Shown in pieces: positions 43,300 to 53,217 of a stretch of DNA of 64,000 nucleotides. The stretch's first letter is position 1. Each line of letters opens with the position of its first letter. The stretch is taken from the NCBI RefSeq assembly GCF_024623455.1, contig NZ_JANIPJ010000006.1, positions 62,001 to 126,000 on the forward strand, written 5' to 3'. The DNA comes from Paenibacillus soyae. GTDB taxonomy: Bacteria; Bacillota; Bacilli; Paenibacillales; Paenibacillaceae. A program made the position numbers and the translations under genes. Below the pieces are notes generated by a model. That model was not told the origin of the DNA and searched no databases. It saw nothing but the letters and a program-made list of their open reading frames with translations.

Positions 43300-44919
43300 T
43301 TAGCTAAGAGGCAAGGCGCTCCAGCCGAACGGGTACGCCGCCGAAATTTCCAGCGGCAGCGTGCCGGCGGGCTTCAGATCGCCGAGCAGCGCTTTGGCCG
43401 CGGATGACAGAGCGAGCGGCCTGCATTCGTAGACCGCCAGGTACGTTCGCACGTCCGGATACAGCAGCAGGTCGAGCGGGTTGCGCACCGATACCGCGAC
43501 CACGCGGTCGCCGGCGCGTTTGACAGCCTCGCGCGCGATGCTCTGCTCATGCGGATGCTTGGACGCGTCGTACGTCACGACGACGATCTGCTCGAACTCG
43601 TCCAAGCCCTCGAGCACGCTCTCGTCGTTCATCCTCCGCTCGACGACTGAAGCGCCGTACAGCTTAAGGAAGTCGCCAAGCGTGCCGTCGCCCGAGAGCA
43701 TCTCGTCCGCCACGGATACCGGCACGATGTCCGGCCAGAGCACCAGCGTCTGAGCATCGCGCTTCAGAGGCAGCGCGCCGCCTTCCGCTTTGACAAGCGT
43801 GACGGACGCTTCGCTCCATTTGCGGGCCACCGCTTTGTTCGCTTCCGTGCCGATCCCGCCTTGCACCTGCTCCCATGGCTGAATCGGTTCTTCCAGCCGC
43901 AGCTTCTCCTTCAATCGCATGATGCGCGCAACCGATTGTTCGATACGCTCTACGCTGATTTCGCCGCTTTCCACGGCCGCGGCGACTGCTTCAAGCGCCG
44001 CGCGCTGCTTCTCGAATGTATGGCTGACGAGCACCATATCCGCGCCGGCCTTAATCGCTTTCACCGCGCCCTGCTCCGGTCCGTAAAACTCGTCGATGGC
44101 GCTCATCTCGAGGCAATCCGTCACGACGACGCCGTCGTAGCCAAGCTCGCCTCTCAGCAGCCCCGTCAGCACGTTCTCGGATAGCGTGGACGGCACGCCG
44201 CTCGGCTCCAAAGCCGGCAGGCAGACGTGAGCCGTCATGATGCAGTCCGTTCCCGCTTCGATCGCGGCGCGGAACGGAAGCAGCTCGACCGCCTCCAGCC
44301 GCTCGCGATCATGCGGGAGGACAGGGAGCGCATGATGGGAATCGACGCTCGTGTCGCCATGTCCGGGGAAATGCTTGACCGTAGCCGCGACGCCCGCCGA
44401 TTGATAACCGGCCACCGCTGCCGCGCCGAGTCTCGATACGACATCGGAGCGGTCGCTGTAGGAGCGGACGTTAATAACCGGATTGTCCGGGTTGTTGTTC
44501 ACGTCGATGCAAGGCGCGTAGTTCATCGTAATGCCGAGCCCCCGCAGCTCCTCTCCGCAGATGCGCGCCGTCTCTTCGGCGGCTTCCGTGGACGCCGTAG
44601 CCCCCAGTGCCATGTTGCCCGGCATCAGCGTCACGCCGTTCACGAGCCTGGCCACCATGCCGCCTTCCTGGTCGATCGCGATGAACATCGGCGGTCTGCC
44701 GGCCTGCTGCGTCAGCCGCTGCAGCTCGCTGGACAAGCCGTGTACTTGCCGCGCGTCCTTCACGTTGCGCGAGAAATAGATCGTGCCGCCGATACCGTAA
44801 TCGTCGATCAGCCCTTTAAACTGTTCGTTCGGCTCATAGCCGTAAAAGCCGAAAACAAACAACTGTCCGATCTTTTCCTTCAAGCTCCAGTTCTTCCATT
44901 CCCCATTACGAACCATCAT
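43300..44919 (-). CDS. nagZ: Beta-N-acetylglucosaminidase, GH3 (NagZ family)
   Basis: Hydrolyses terminal beta-linked GlcNAc, as in muropeptide recycling, and may act on chitin-derived oligosaccharides. The 539-residue protein has IDQEGGMVARL, the NagZ signature KHFPGHGDTSVDSHH that carries the catalytic Asp-His pair, and the nucleophile Asp in VVVTDCLEMSAI. No signal peptide, so cytoplasmic. GGGGAGG precedes the ATG. It is the last gene of a run with a binding lipoprotein, a YesM kinase and a YesN regulator, 60 bp after the regulator. Confidence 0.92.
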   Translation of the reverse strand: MMVRNGEWKNWSLKEKIGQLFVFGFYGYEPNEQFKGLIDDYGIGGTIYFSRNVKDARQVHGLSSELQRLTQQAGRPPMFIAIDQEGGMVARLVNGVTLMPGNMALGATASTEAAEETARICGEELRGLGITMNYAPCIDVNNNPDNPVINVRSYSDRSDVVSRLGAAAVAGYQSAGVAATVKHFPGHGDTSVDSHHALPVLPHDRERLEAVELLPFRAAIEAGTDCIMTAHVCLPALEPSGVPSTLSENVLTGLLRGELGYDGVVVTDCLEMSAIDEFYGPEQGAVKAIKAGADMVLVSHTFEKQRAALEAVAAAVESGEISVERIEQSVARIMRLKEKLRLEEPIQPWEQVQGGIGTEANKAVARKWSEASVTLVKAEGGALPLKRDAQTLVLWPDIVPVSVADEMLSGDGTLGDFLKLYGASVVERRMNDESVLEGLDEFEQIVVVTYDASKHPHEQSIAREAVKRAGDRVVAVSVRNPLDLLLYPDVRTYLAVYECRPLALSSAAKALLGDLKPAGTLPLEISAAYPFGWSALPLS

Positions 44920-44979
44920 CCAGTTCCTCCCCTATGTCGTGAATGCCATGACGAGCTATTATGACTCTTCGTCCAAGGC

Positions 44980-46599
44980 TCAGCTTTCTTTGCCCGGCGC
45001 TTGGAACTTGCTCCGGTAATCGGACGGATTGTCGCCCGTATATTTCATGAATACTTTGGTAAAATAGCGCCGTTCCGCGTATCCCACTTCCCTCGCGATT
45101 TGGGCGACGCTCTTCTGGGATTCCGCAAGCAGGCCTTTGGCGCGCTCCATGCGCTGACGCGTGACGTATTCGATGAACGTCTCCCCGAAGGTTTGCTTGA
45201 ACAGCAAGCTGAAATACGAGGTGCTGAGCCCGACGTGGGTCGCCGCCTCCTCAACGCTCAGATCCCTGTACAGGTTGCGGTCTAGGAACGTCTTCGCTTC
45301 CGCTATCGAATTTTCGGACTGCTTCTTCTTGTCCATCGACCGTTCGGCGACGGCATTCGTAACCTGGCGGATGAACGTCAGCAAATCCTTGATCCCGAAG
45401 CGGTGATCCAGCCTTCTCCACAGCAGCTCCTCCTGCTCTCTCGGGAAGACGGACATCTCCTTCATTTCCCTCATGAGATGCAGCACGAAGAAGTGCAGCA
45501 GCGGCTTCACTCGCGCTCCGCCTTGTTCATTCATAAGCTGTAGCTGGCGCGAAATATTATCAACCTCCAGGTCGACCGCCGCGCCGTCGCCGCGCTTCAC
45601 CGCGCTGATCAGCTTCTCCGCGGTCACCCAGAACGCTTGGTCCGCGCCCGTCGTTCCTTGCTGATCGGCCGGATAGAACGTGATCGCGTCGTGAGCGGGC
45701 GCCAGCTGCAGACCCATCTGAACGAGCTTGAACGCTTGGGACAGCTCCTCCACCTTGGCGAACTGGCGATAGATGCCGGCATTCAGCGACAGCTTCACAT
45801 GATTGCGCACCGCCGAGAGCAGCATCTCCGCCCAGCCTTGGATGACTTCCGCGTTGAAGGACATCGACTTGCCCGTCTCGATTAGGACGCACCATTCCCC
45901 GTCCCGCGTTTGAATGACCGCATGGTGGAGCCCGTTGTTCTGCAGCTTCTCGCGCAGCACGTTGCACACGGCGAAATTCCACAGCTTGCGCTCCTTGTCG
46001 GACCAATCCCGCCAATCCTTCGTCGATTCGGAGCTGACGTCAAGGTCGAGGACGATCATGACGAACTGCTGCAGCTTGAGCTGATGCTCGTCGCCGGAGA
46101 ACAGCCAATGGCTGCCGGAGAAATCCGCGTAATCCATAATGATGTCGTATAGTATCTTTTCGCTGGCGAGGTCGATCATCCGCCCGAGCTTCTGCTGCTC
46201 CTCCTGCAGCTGCTTCTGCTTATTGCGCTGACCCGCCATCACGCGGGCGATAACACCAGTCAATTCGTCGTAAGGGATCGGCTTCAAGACGTAATCGTTG
46301 ACGCCGTATTGGATCGCCGCGCGCGTATAGGTGAAGTCCTGATAGCCGGACAACATGATGATATCGCAAGGCATTTCCCTCTCGCGGATTTGCCGAACGA
46401 GCTCCAGACCGTCCATAACCGGCATTCGAATATCGCATAGCAGGAGCTGGATCGATTCCTTCTCCATCAGCTGCAGCGCCTCCACGCCGTTTTTGGCTAC
46501 CCCTGCTACTGTCAGTCCAAGCATTTCCCAGGGAATAACCTTCTCCAGATTTCTAGTAATATGTGCTTCGTCATCGACTAGGAGCACTTTGCCTATCAT
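44980..46599 (-). CDS. Response regulator, YesN type: receiver plus AraC HTH
   Basis: A 539-residue regulator with receiver (1-120; acidic pair in LLVDDE, phospho-acceptor in LLLCDIRMP), a middle domain and a C-terminal double helix-turn-helix (EEAATHVGLSTSYFSLLFKQ, then AREVGYAERRYFTKVFMKY). GGTGAGG precedes the ATG, and the start overlaps the kinase stop by four bases (ATGA), so the pair is translationally coupled. It probably controls its own operon of lipoprotein, kinase and nagZ. Confidence 0.92.
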   Translation of the reverse strand: MIGKVLLVDDEAHITRNLEKVIPWEMLGLTVAGVAKNGVEALQLMEKESIQLLLCDIRMPVMDGLELVRQIREREMPCDIIMLSGYQDFTYTRAAIQYGVNDYVLKPIPYDELTGVIARVMAGQRNKQKQLQEEQQKLGRMIDLASEKILYDIIMDYADFSGSHWLFSGDEHQLKLQQFVMIVLDLDVSSESTKDWRDWSDKERKLWNFAVCNVLREKLQNNGLHHAVIQTRDGEWCVLIETGKSMSFNAEVIQGWAEMLLSAVRNHVKLSLNAGIYRQFAKVEELSQAFKLVQMGLQLAPAHDAITFYPADQQGTTGADQAFWVTAEKLISAVKRGDGAAVDLEVDNISRQLQLMNEQGGARVKPLLHFFVLHLMREMKEMSVFPREQEELLWRRLDHRFGIKDLLTFIRQVTNAVAERSMDKKKQSENSIAEAKTFLDRNLYRDLSVEEAATHVGLSTSYFSLLFKQTFGETFIEYVTRQRMERAKGLLAESQKSVAQIAREVGYAERRYFTKVFMKYTGDNPSDYRSKFQAPGKES

Positions 46600-48407
46600 A
46601 GCCCCTCACCTCTGCTCTTCGGAATTACGCAACGAATGGTCGTGCCGCAGCCTTCGGAGCTGCATATCATCATCCCGAATTCCGGGCCGTAATGAATACG
46701 CAGGCGATCGGCGACGTTGCGGATGCCTAAGCCCCTTCGTTCTCCCATTTCCGCCTCGTCATGCGCTTTTCTGGACGGGTTGTAGCCTTCGGACAATTTG
46801 TGAAGCACCTCGCGATTCATGCCGGTCCCGTTATCGCTGACCATGATGACCAGCTTATGGAGTTTCACTTCTACATGAATCGAAATAACCCCTTGTCCGT
46901 CCTCGTACCCGTCGAACCCGTGCTGAATGCTGTTTTCCACCAGCGGCTGCAAGGTCAGCTTCAGAATCGTATAATCGAAGGCTTCTTCGGGAACGTGCAA
47001 TTCATAGGAAAACAGTTCCTCGAATCGATATTTCTGGATCTCCAAATAACTTCGGACATGCTCGATTTCCTGCTTGATGCTGATCTCTTCCGAATGATGC
47101 ATGCTGGTGCGAAGCAGGATGCTCAAGCGACGGACCATCAGCATGATCTTGCCGCCTTCGTTCTGCGCGGCCAGCGCGTTGATGGACTCGAGCGTGTTGA
47201 AGAGGAAATGCGGCTTGATCTGCGCCTGCATGAGCATCATCTCGGCGTGCTGCTTCCGCTCCTGCTCCCTCCGAACCTCGCTGAGCAAATTCCCGATCCG
47301 CTCGACCATGCTGTTGAAGCTGTTGGCCAGCAGCACCGTCTCGTCTTTGCCCTGCGCCGTCACGCGTATATCCAGCAAGCCCTGCTCCACGAGACGCATC
47401 TTGCGGACGACTTTAATAATCGATTTGGCGACCCGGTTGACGAAAAACACGTTGAACAGCACCGCCGACAGCAAGCCCAGCACCGTAATCATACCGATCC
47501 ACTGCACGAACCGGACGTTCTCGTCCGTCAGCGAGTTCCACGGCTGCACCGAAAGCAGGATCCAGCCGTTCCGGTCAAGCTGATAGGAAGACACCAAGCT
47601 GTCGACCTCGTCGAACTTCATCCGAGCACTCTCGTAATTTTGGGTAAGCTGCGGCATGGAATTCGTGTACAGATCGATGCTGTGTCCATCATACCGCTTA
47701 TTGCTGTCGAGCATGATGAGCCCTTCGCTGTTCAGGATGAAATACCTTGCGCCCTGCGACTCGTCTTCCGGATTCTGGAACGCCTTCAGCATGCTGCTGA
47801 CGACCTCGGTCTTGTACTGCGTGACCATGATCCCGAGATCGTTGAACGACTCGAGCTCCTTCACGACGCGCAGCATCGTAAAGAGGGGCGGATCGACGCC
47901 GGTCAAATCCCGCTGCTCGTGCGGACCGATCCAGAGCGGCATGCCTCCCTTCTCGATGACGTCATCGTACAAGGAATGACGCTGCAGCTCGTCGAACGCG
48001 ATCGGCCTGAACGTCGTCGGATCGTTGCGGTTCGCACGGAACATCGTGCCGTCTCCCGCGTACAGGACGACATAGCTGACGGCCGGATGCTGGAACAGGA
48101 TGCGGCTCATCTCTTTCTCCGCTTGCGTAATGCGAATCAGGGTGCTGTTGTCGTCCTTCGGCAGCTTGCTTTGCCTGAGCGTATCCTGCACCTCGGGGCT
48201 GACGACGTTGCCGTTCGAGAGCTGGTCGAGCTCGCGGAAGAAATACGAGATGTTGCCCCCGATCGCCTTCAGCGTGATCTCGGACTGCTCGCTGTATTTT
48301 TTCTCGAGCAGCGTCTCGGAGTTCAAGAAGGAGAAAATTCCGAGAACGATCATGGGAATGATGATAAGCGAAATGAAGGCAAGCATCAGCTTGGGCCTTA
48401 AATTCAT
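46596..48407 (-). CDS. Sensor histidine kinase, YesM type
   Basis: Membrane kinase of 603 residues: helix one (about 8-28), an extracellular Cache-like domain, helix two (about 297-317), HAMP, then a His_kinase domain with QAQIKPHFLFNTLESINAL (phospho-acceptor His) and an HATPase part with LTLQPLVENSIQHGFDG and ERRGLGIRNVADRL. AGGAGG precedes the ATG. The lipoprotein gene lies just upstream (13 bp), and no permease is present, so the binding protein may serve as a ligand-delivering partner for this kinase. Confidence 0.92.
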   Translation of the reverse strand: MNLRPKLMLAFISLIIIPMIVLGIFSFLNSETLLEKKYSEQSEITLKAIGGNISYFFRELDQLSNGNVVSPEVQDTLRQSKLPKDDNSTLIRITQAEKEMSRILFQHPAVSYVVLYAGDGTMFRANRNDPTTFRPIAFDELQRHSLYDDVIEKGGMPLWIGPHEQRDLTGVDPPLFTMLRVVKELESFNDLGIMVTQYKTEVVSSMLKAFQNPEDESQGARYFILNSEGLIMLDSNKRYDGHSIDLYTNSMPQLTQNYESARMKFDEVDSLVSSYQLDRNGWILLSVQPWNSLTDENVRFVQWIGMITVLGLLSAVLFNVFFVNRVAKSIIKVVRKMRLVEQGLLDIRVTAQGKDETVLLANSFNSMVERIGNLLSEVRREQERKQHAEMMLMQAQIKPHFLFNTLESINALAAQNEGGKIMLMVRRLSILLRTSMHHSEEISIKQEIEHVRSYLEIQKYRFEELFSYELHVPEEAFDYTILKLTLQPLVENSIQHGFDGYEDGQGVISIHVEVKLHKLVIMVSDNGTGMNREVLHKLSEGYNPSRKAHDEAEMGERRGLGIRNVADRLRIHYGPEFGMMICSSEGCGTTIRCVIPKSRGEGL

Positions 48408-48420
48408 GCCTTGTGGCCTC

Positions 48421-49788
48421 CTACTTTCTTTCCTGGACAGGCAGCGTGATGAGCCCCGGGGTGTTACGCTCGGCGGCGTTCGCTTTGTCCTGCACCGCTT
48501 GGATATTCTCGGCCACCTGCTCCGGCGTGTTCAAGCTCCCGATCAGCTCCTGCAAGCCTACGCCGATCTCCGCGGTGACGATCGGCTGCACGATGGCGTC
48601 GAAGGCGGGCCAGCTGCTCGACGCCTGGGACATGACGGTCAGCACCTCGTTCATCAGCGGATCGATTCCCGACAGGTCGGACAGCTTCATGGACGGCAGC
48701 AGCTTATCTTCCATAAGCGCCCGCTTCTGCACGTTCTCGTTGAAGAAGTTCGCGATAAACTTCTTGACGATCTCCACCTGATCTTCGGACAGCGTAGAGG
48801 AGAAGCCGAAGCCGTTGGAGTACGACGCGTTGATCGAGCGTTGATCGCCGAGCCCCTCCGGAATGGACGGAAACGTGAAAAAACCGATGTGGCCGTTCAA
48901 GCTTCCGGCGTTGCCGCCCGTGAATTGATTAACGTCCCACGTGCCGGTGAACACCATCGCCGCTTGCCCCCTTACAAGCTGGGAGCCCAGCGCGTTGTCG
49001 GCGATTCCGAGCGAGGCGCCCGGAAAATAATCCTTGCGCGCGATTTCCTGGAACGCCTTGAAGCCTTTGATGAACTGCGGATCCGTCCACTTCGTCTCGC
49101 CGGTTACCAGCTGATTGAACGCGTCGATCCCGACGTACCGTTCCATGATCGTATTCCACATCATCCCCGCGACCCAGGCATCCTTGGCCGCCATGGCGAA
49201 CGGCACGTAATTCGCCTGCTTGATCGTTTCGGCGGCCGCCATCATTTCGCCCCACGTCTTCGGAATGTCCAGACCGAGCTCGGCGAATATCTTTTTGTTG
49301 TAGAAGATGCCTTCGCTGTAACCGCCGTACGGGATGCCGTACACCTTGCCGTTTATCGTAAATTCTTCGAGACTGGCGAATTGATCCGTCAGCCCGAGCT
49401 CTTCCAGAATCGGAGTCAAATCGAGCATGCGGTCCGCTTTCACGTAGAGCATCAAGTCCGCGCCGCCGAACACTTCGAATATATCGGGGGGATTGCCCGC
49501 CGCCATCTCCTGCTTCAGCTTCGTGTCGCGGTGAAACTTCTCGTCGATGCCCTCCATGGTAATCGTGACGCCCTTGTTCTCCTCCATCGTCTGGTTCACC
49601 ACGTCCGTCAGAACGCGAAGCCGCGTTTGGCTCGTTTCCTTGATCTGCGTATGGCGGAGAGACAGCGTCACCTCGCGGTAATCGTGAACGACGCCGGCAT
49701 CTTGTTCGTCCGGCCTCCATGATCCGCAGGCGGTCGCGCTCGTCATCAAGGCAAGAAGAACAATAATCAGGGTATATCCTTTCTTCAA
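48421..49788 (-). CDS. Extracellular sugar-binding lipoprotein, family 1
   Basis: ABC-type solute-binding protein of 455 residues with signal peptide and lipidated Cys in the ATAC lipobox (about residue 21). Features such as GNPPDIFEVFGGADLMLYVKA and GIPYGGYSEGIFYNKKIF are typical of maltose-binding-type family 1 proteins. The start is TTG with AAGGAGG nine bases upstream. Permeases are absent from this cluster; the next genes are a YesM/YesN pair and nagZ, so an N-acetylglucosamine-containing ligand is a reasonable guess. Confidence 0.9.
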   Translation of the reverse strand: MKKGYTLIIVLLALMTSATACGSWRPDEQDAGVVHDYREVTLSLRHTQIKETSQTRLRVLTDVVNQTMEENKGVTITMEGIDEKFHRDTKLKQEMAAGNPPDIFEVFGGADLMLYVKADRMLDLTPILEELGLTDQFASLEEFTINGKVYGIPYGGYSEGIFYNKKIFAELGLDIPKTWGEMMAAAETIKQANYVPFAMAAKDAWVAGMMWNTIMERYVGIDAFNQLVTGETKWTDPQFIKGFKAFQEIARKDYFPGASLGIADNALGSQLVRGQAAMVFTGTWDVNQFTGGNAGSLNGHIGFFTFPSIPEGLGDQRSINASYSNGFGFSSTLSEDQVEIVKKFIANFFNENVQKRALMEDKLLPSMKLSDLSGIDPLMNEVLTVMSQASSSWPAFDAIVQPIVTAEIGVGLQELIGSLNTPEQVAENIQAVQDKANAAERNTPGLITLPVQERK

Positions 49789-49805
49789 CGCCCAAAGCCT
49801 CCTTA

Positions 49806-49853
49806 AGGAGAGTTCCGTTCTCCTTGCCTATCCATTATATCTCCTGTCCGGCA
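49806..49853 (-). promoter_or_regulatory. Candidate -10 and leader hairpin of the binding-protein operon
   Basis: A perfect TATAAT on the minus strand lies near 49833-49838 with no convincing -35, followed by a small leader hairpin GGAGA/TCTCC near 49806-49822. The 49789-50138 gap otherwise holds the repeat element. Confidence 0.35.
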
Positions 49854-49913
49854 AGCGGTAGGAGGTCGAAATAACGACAACGAAGGGATACTATTCTACT
49901 TTTTTTATAGGTA

Positions 49914-50120
49914 GTTCAAAAAGCCCGCTTTTGATCACGAAGCACACTCAGGAAGAATACTCGACATCGAATATTGAATTCAGCCGAAACTTCCGGTGCT
50001 CACGTAGCTCCACTACGCTCCGCTCCTCAGTTCCTAGCTTCATCCAATCTTCTGCAGCGTTTTGAAAAAACGCAGCTTCGTAAGCATCATCCCATGTGCT
50101 GAAAACCGGGCTTTTTGAAC
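49914..50120. repeat. Dispersed terminal-inverted-repeat element, copy 2 (207 bp)
   Basis: The ends are GTTCAAAAAGCCCGCTTTT and its complement with one mismatch. Between them lies a stretch similar to the left part of copy 1, in the opposite orientation (shared GAGCACCGGAAGTTTCGGCT). No complete gene is inside. Confidence 0.7.
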
Positions 50121-50138
50121 ATCCAAACGTATTATAAA

Positions 50139-50330
50139 TTAACGCCGCAAAGCCGCCGTAACCTCGCTTATCCGTGCGTAAAGCGCTTTCCAATGCTCGT
50201 TCGCGTGAGGAGGGCCGAGCGGCTCCGCCGCTTCCGCGTTGGCCGCCCCGCCTTCGCCGGAGGGCGCGTCCTGTTGGCCGCGCTCCAGCTTCAGACGCCC
50301 TTCTCTCTCCTTCAACGTATCTCCTGCCAT
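50139..50330 (-). CDS. Small hypothetical protein downstream of the SNF2 helicase
   Basis: A 63-residue hydrophilic protein rich in Glu, Ala and Arg, with a helical C-terminus (HWKALYARISEVTAALRR). It begins 7 bp after the helicase stop codon behind AAAGGA, so it could be the third gene of the SWIM/SNF2 operon. No family recognised; the stretch could also be untranslated. Confidence 0.45.
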   Translation of the reverse strand: MAGDTLKEREGRLKLERGQQDAPSGEGGAANAEAAEPLGPPHANEHWKALYARISEVTAALRR

Positions 50331-50337
50331 TGCCTAA

Positions 50338-53217
50338 TCATCCTTTCAGCCAGCCTTCGCGGAGCGTGAACAGCTCCTTCAGTTCCTCCGTGCTGAGCTC
50401 CGTGATCCAGTTCTCGGAGCCGCTGACGACCTGCTCGCTCAGCGATTGCTTGCTTTCGATCATCTCGTCGATCTTCTCCTCGAGCGTGCCGAGCGTAATA
50501 AATTTATGCACTTGCACCTGCTTCGTCTGCCCAATCCGGAAAGCCCGGTCCGTCGCTTGGTTCTCCACGGCGGGATTCCACCAGCGGTCGAAATGGAACA
50601 CGTGGTTGGCCGCCGTCAAGTTCAAGCCGGTTCCCCCGGCCTTGAGCGAGAGAACGAACGCGCAGCGCTTCTCTTCCTCCGATTGGAACGACGCGATCAT
50701 CTCGTCGCGCTTCACCTTCGGCACGCCGCCGTGCAAGTATGGCACATGCATGCCAAGCCCGGCTTCCAGCATGCTTTGCAACTGCTCGCCCATCTCTACG
50801 TATTGGGTGAAAATAAGACAGCGCTCGCCTTCCGCCGCGATCTCCTCGCACATCTCGAGCAGCCTTGCCATCTTGGCCGACCGGTCCGCCTTCCAAGCCT
50901 CTTCCCCCCGCTCCTTCAGCAGAAGGGCGGGATGGTCGCAAAGCTGCTTCAGCTTGGTCAGCGTCGCGAGAATGAGACCTCTTCGCTGCATCGCGTCCAG
51001 CGTATCCAGCTTCTCCATCAGATCGGAGACGATGTTCTCGTAGAGCGCTCCCTGCTCGGCCGTCAGCGTCATATAGCTTTTGGATTCGATCTTATCCGGC
51101 AGCGATAGCTGGATCTGAGGATCCTTCTTCACCCGGCGCAGCATGAACGGCTTCACCCACCGCTGCAAGCCGTCGATCATCGCCTTGTCCCGAGTTCGTT
51201 CGATCGGCGCGACGACCGCCCTGCGGAAATCGTTCAGGCTGCCGAGATAGCCGGGATTCACGAAATCGTAGATCGACCACAGCTCCGTCAGCCGGTTCTC
51301 CATCGGCGTGCCGGTCAGCGCGATCCGATGGCGCGCCTCCAGCCTGCGGATGGCGCCGGACTGCTTCGTGTAGACGTTTTTTATATTTTGCGCTTCGTCC
51401 AGACACAGCGCGTTCCACTGAACGAGCGCCAAATCCTCTTCATCCAGCTGAGCCAAGGAATAAGAGGTGATAACCAGATCGGCCTCCTGAGCTTCCTGGG
51501 CCAGCTCATCCCCTCTAAGCCGCTTGCTGCCATAATGGATCAAGGCCTTCAAGCGAGGCGCGAACCGCTTCAGCTCCTTCTCCCAATTGCCGATGACGGA
51601 TGTCGGACAGATGAGCAGCGACGGCCCGCCCTCTCCTTTCTCCCGTTCCAGGACGCAGGACAGATAGGCCATGAACTGGATCGTTTTGCCAAGCCCCATA
51701 TCGTCCGCGAGTATGCCGCCGAGGCCGAATTTCCGCAGGAACAGCAGCCACGTCAGTCCCTGCTGCTGATAAGGTCTCAGCTCGCCATGGAACCACTCCG
51801 GCGGACTCGCGGGCGGCATCGAGGAGACGTGCTGCAGCTGCTCCAGCCATAAGGCCAGATGCTCGTTCAGCTCGACCTCGGCTTGCAGCGCGTGCTCGGG
51901 ATCGTCAAGCACATCAAGCTCGGTTCCGCCGCGCAGATGCATCTCCAGCACGTCGCGGAACGTCAATCCCTTGCGCTTCCCGACCCGCTTCATCCATTGC
52001 TTGATCTGCGCGACGTCCTGCGGATCGAGATGAACCCATTCGTCCCCGATCCGGAACAATCGTCGGTTCTCCTCCGCCATCTTCAGAAATTCGTTTTCGC
52101 TTAGATCCACGTTGCCGAGCGCGAGCTTCCAATCGAATTGCACGATCTGATCAAGCCCGAACAACGATTCGCCCGACGACCCGACGGAATTTTTCATCTT
52201 GGCCTTGAGTCTCAGCTTGCGGGAGCGAACGGCCTCCCACCATGCGGGCAGCAGTACGGGAATACCGGCCTCGAGCAGCGCGATGCTGTCATGCTCAAGG
52301 AAGGTCCACGCTTCCTGCTCGGTCAAGGCAAGGCGGAGCCTGCCAGCCGACGCTTCGTCCTCGAGCGCGGGCAGGGCCGCGAGCCACTTCGCTTCCTCCT
52401 TCGCGAGCTTATCGTCCAGAAGCGGCAGCCACTCCTCCGGCAGCTCCTGCTCCGGCACGTCCGGCGAGCCGGACAGCGGGATCCACGCTCCGCCTTCGCG
52501 GTTCTGAAGCGCCGGCCGAAGCCGCCAGCCACTTCCGTGCTCGGGCTCCGTCAGCTGGAGCGCCACGCGGAACGGGAGCATATCCTTCTCCACGCCGATC
52601 GCGATTAGCCATTCCGCTTCGTCCGCACCCTTCCGCCGCAGCACGCCTTCCCCGGCTGCCGCACCGAGCGATCGCCAGATCGCGCCCGCCTGCGCGTCGG
52701 TCGCCAATATTTCCTCGATCGCCTCGCCAAGCCACGTTTCCGCGCCGGGACATTCGTTCTCCCGAGCGTCCTGCAAAGCTTGCTCCCAGCGCGCCTTAAG
52801 CTCGCGCGAGCCGTCCGGGAACGCCGGCATCCAGGCGCGCTTATGCTCCGTCCAAGCCGCGTGGTCCGGCATAAACCATCCGTTCAGAAGCATCTCCCGG
52901 ATCATCCCCGCGAGCTCCATCAGAACGCGCAGACGCGGCGACCAGACGACGCGCAGCAGCCGGACGGGTGCCGGGGCGGACAAATAATCCACGGCCATAA
53001 GCGGAGACAGCTTCAGGAACATCTGCGCCCCCGCCTTGCTTTCCTCTATCTTCACGCCGTACCAAGTCGCTTTATGCCAGGCGAACAGAAGCGAACGCAG
53101 CCTGCCTTCCGTCTGCTCCCTTCGGTCCCCTCCGCTAAGCAGCACGCAAGCTTCTTCGCCGTCCGCGCTGTAGATACCATCCACATTCATCTCTCTACCG
53201 TTCGCAAGCGTCCTCAT
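50338..53217 (-). CDS. SNF2-family DNA translocase/helicase (YwqA-like)
   Basis: A 959-residue ATPase. The N-terminal half (about 1-480) is an SNF2-associated domain; the motor has Walker A DDMGLGKTIQ, Walker B-type CLDEAQNIKN, the LTGTPMENRL motif and the second lobe with LIFTQYVEMGEQLQSML, SLKAGGTGLNLTAAN and DRAFRIGQTKQVQVHK. It is probably a double-strand DNA translocase involved in nucleoprotein remodelling. The ATG at 53217 overlaps the SWIM gene stop (ATGA), so the two are coupled. Bacillus subtilis has a comparable YwqA-YwqB pair. Confidence 0.92.
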   Translation of the reverse strand: MRTLANGREMNVDGIYSADGEEACVLLSGGDRREQTEGRLRSLLFAWHKATWYGVKIEESKAGAQMFLKLSPLMAVDYLSAPAPVRLLRVVWSPRLRVLMELAGMIREMLLNGWFMPDHAAWTEHKRAWMPAFPDGSRELKARWEQALQDARENECPGAETWLGEAIEEILATDAQAGAIWRSLGAAAGEGVLRRKGADEAEWLIAIGVEKDMLPFRVALQLTEPEHGSGWRLRPALQNREGGAWIPLSGSPDVPEQELPEEWLPLLDDKLAKEEAKWLAALPALEDEASAGRLRLALTEQEAWTFLEHDSIALLEAGIPVLLPAWWEAVRSRKLRLKAKMKNSVGSSGESLFGLDQIVQFDWKLALGNVDLSENEFLKMAEENRRLFRIGDEWVHLDPQDVAQIKQWMKRVGKRKGLTFRDVLEMHLRGGTELDVLDDPEHALQAEVELNEHLALWLEQLQHVSSMPPASPPEWFHGELRPYQQQGLTWLLFLRKFGLGGILADDMGLGKTIQFMAYLSCVLEREKGEGGPSLLICPTSVIGNWEKELKRFAPRLKALIHYGSKRLRGDELAQEAQEADLVITSYSLAQLDEEDLALVQWNALCLDEAQNIKNVYTKQSGAIRRLEARHRIALTGTPMENRLTELWSIYDFVNPGYLGSLNDFRRAVVAPIERTRDKAMIDGLQRWVKPFMLRRVKKDPQIQLSLPDKIESKSYMTLTAEQGALYENIVSDLMEKLDTLDAMQRRGLILATLTKLKQLCDHPALLLKERGEEAWKADRSAKMARLLEMCEEIAAEGERCLIFTQYVEMGEQLQSMLEAGLGMHVPYLHGGVPKVKRDEMIASFQSEEEKRCAFVLSLKAGGTGLNLTAANHVFHFDRWWNPAVENQATDRAFRIGQTKQVQVHKFITLGTLEEKIDEMIESKQSLSEQVVSGSENWITELSTEELKELFTLREGWLKG

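Noticed and set aside
46761..49722. Two plus-strand frames of about 540 codons opposite the YesM kinase and the binding protein
   Set aside because: They are antisense shadows of clearly functional genes and show no domain pattern.
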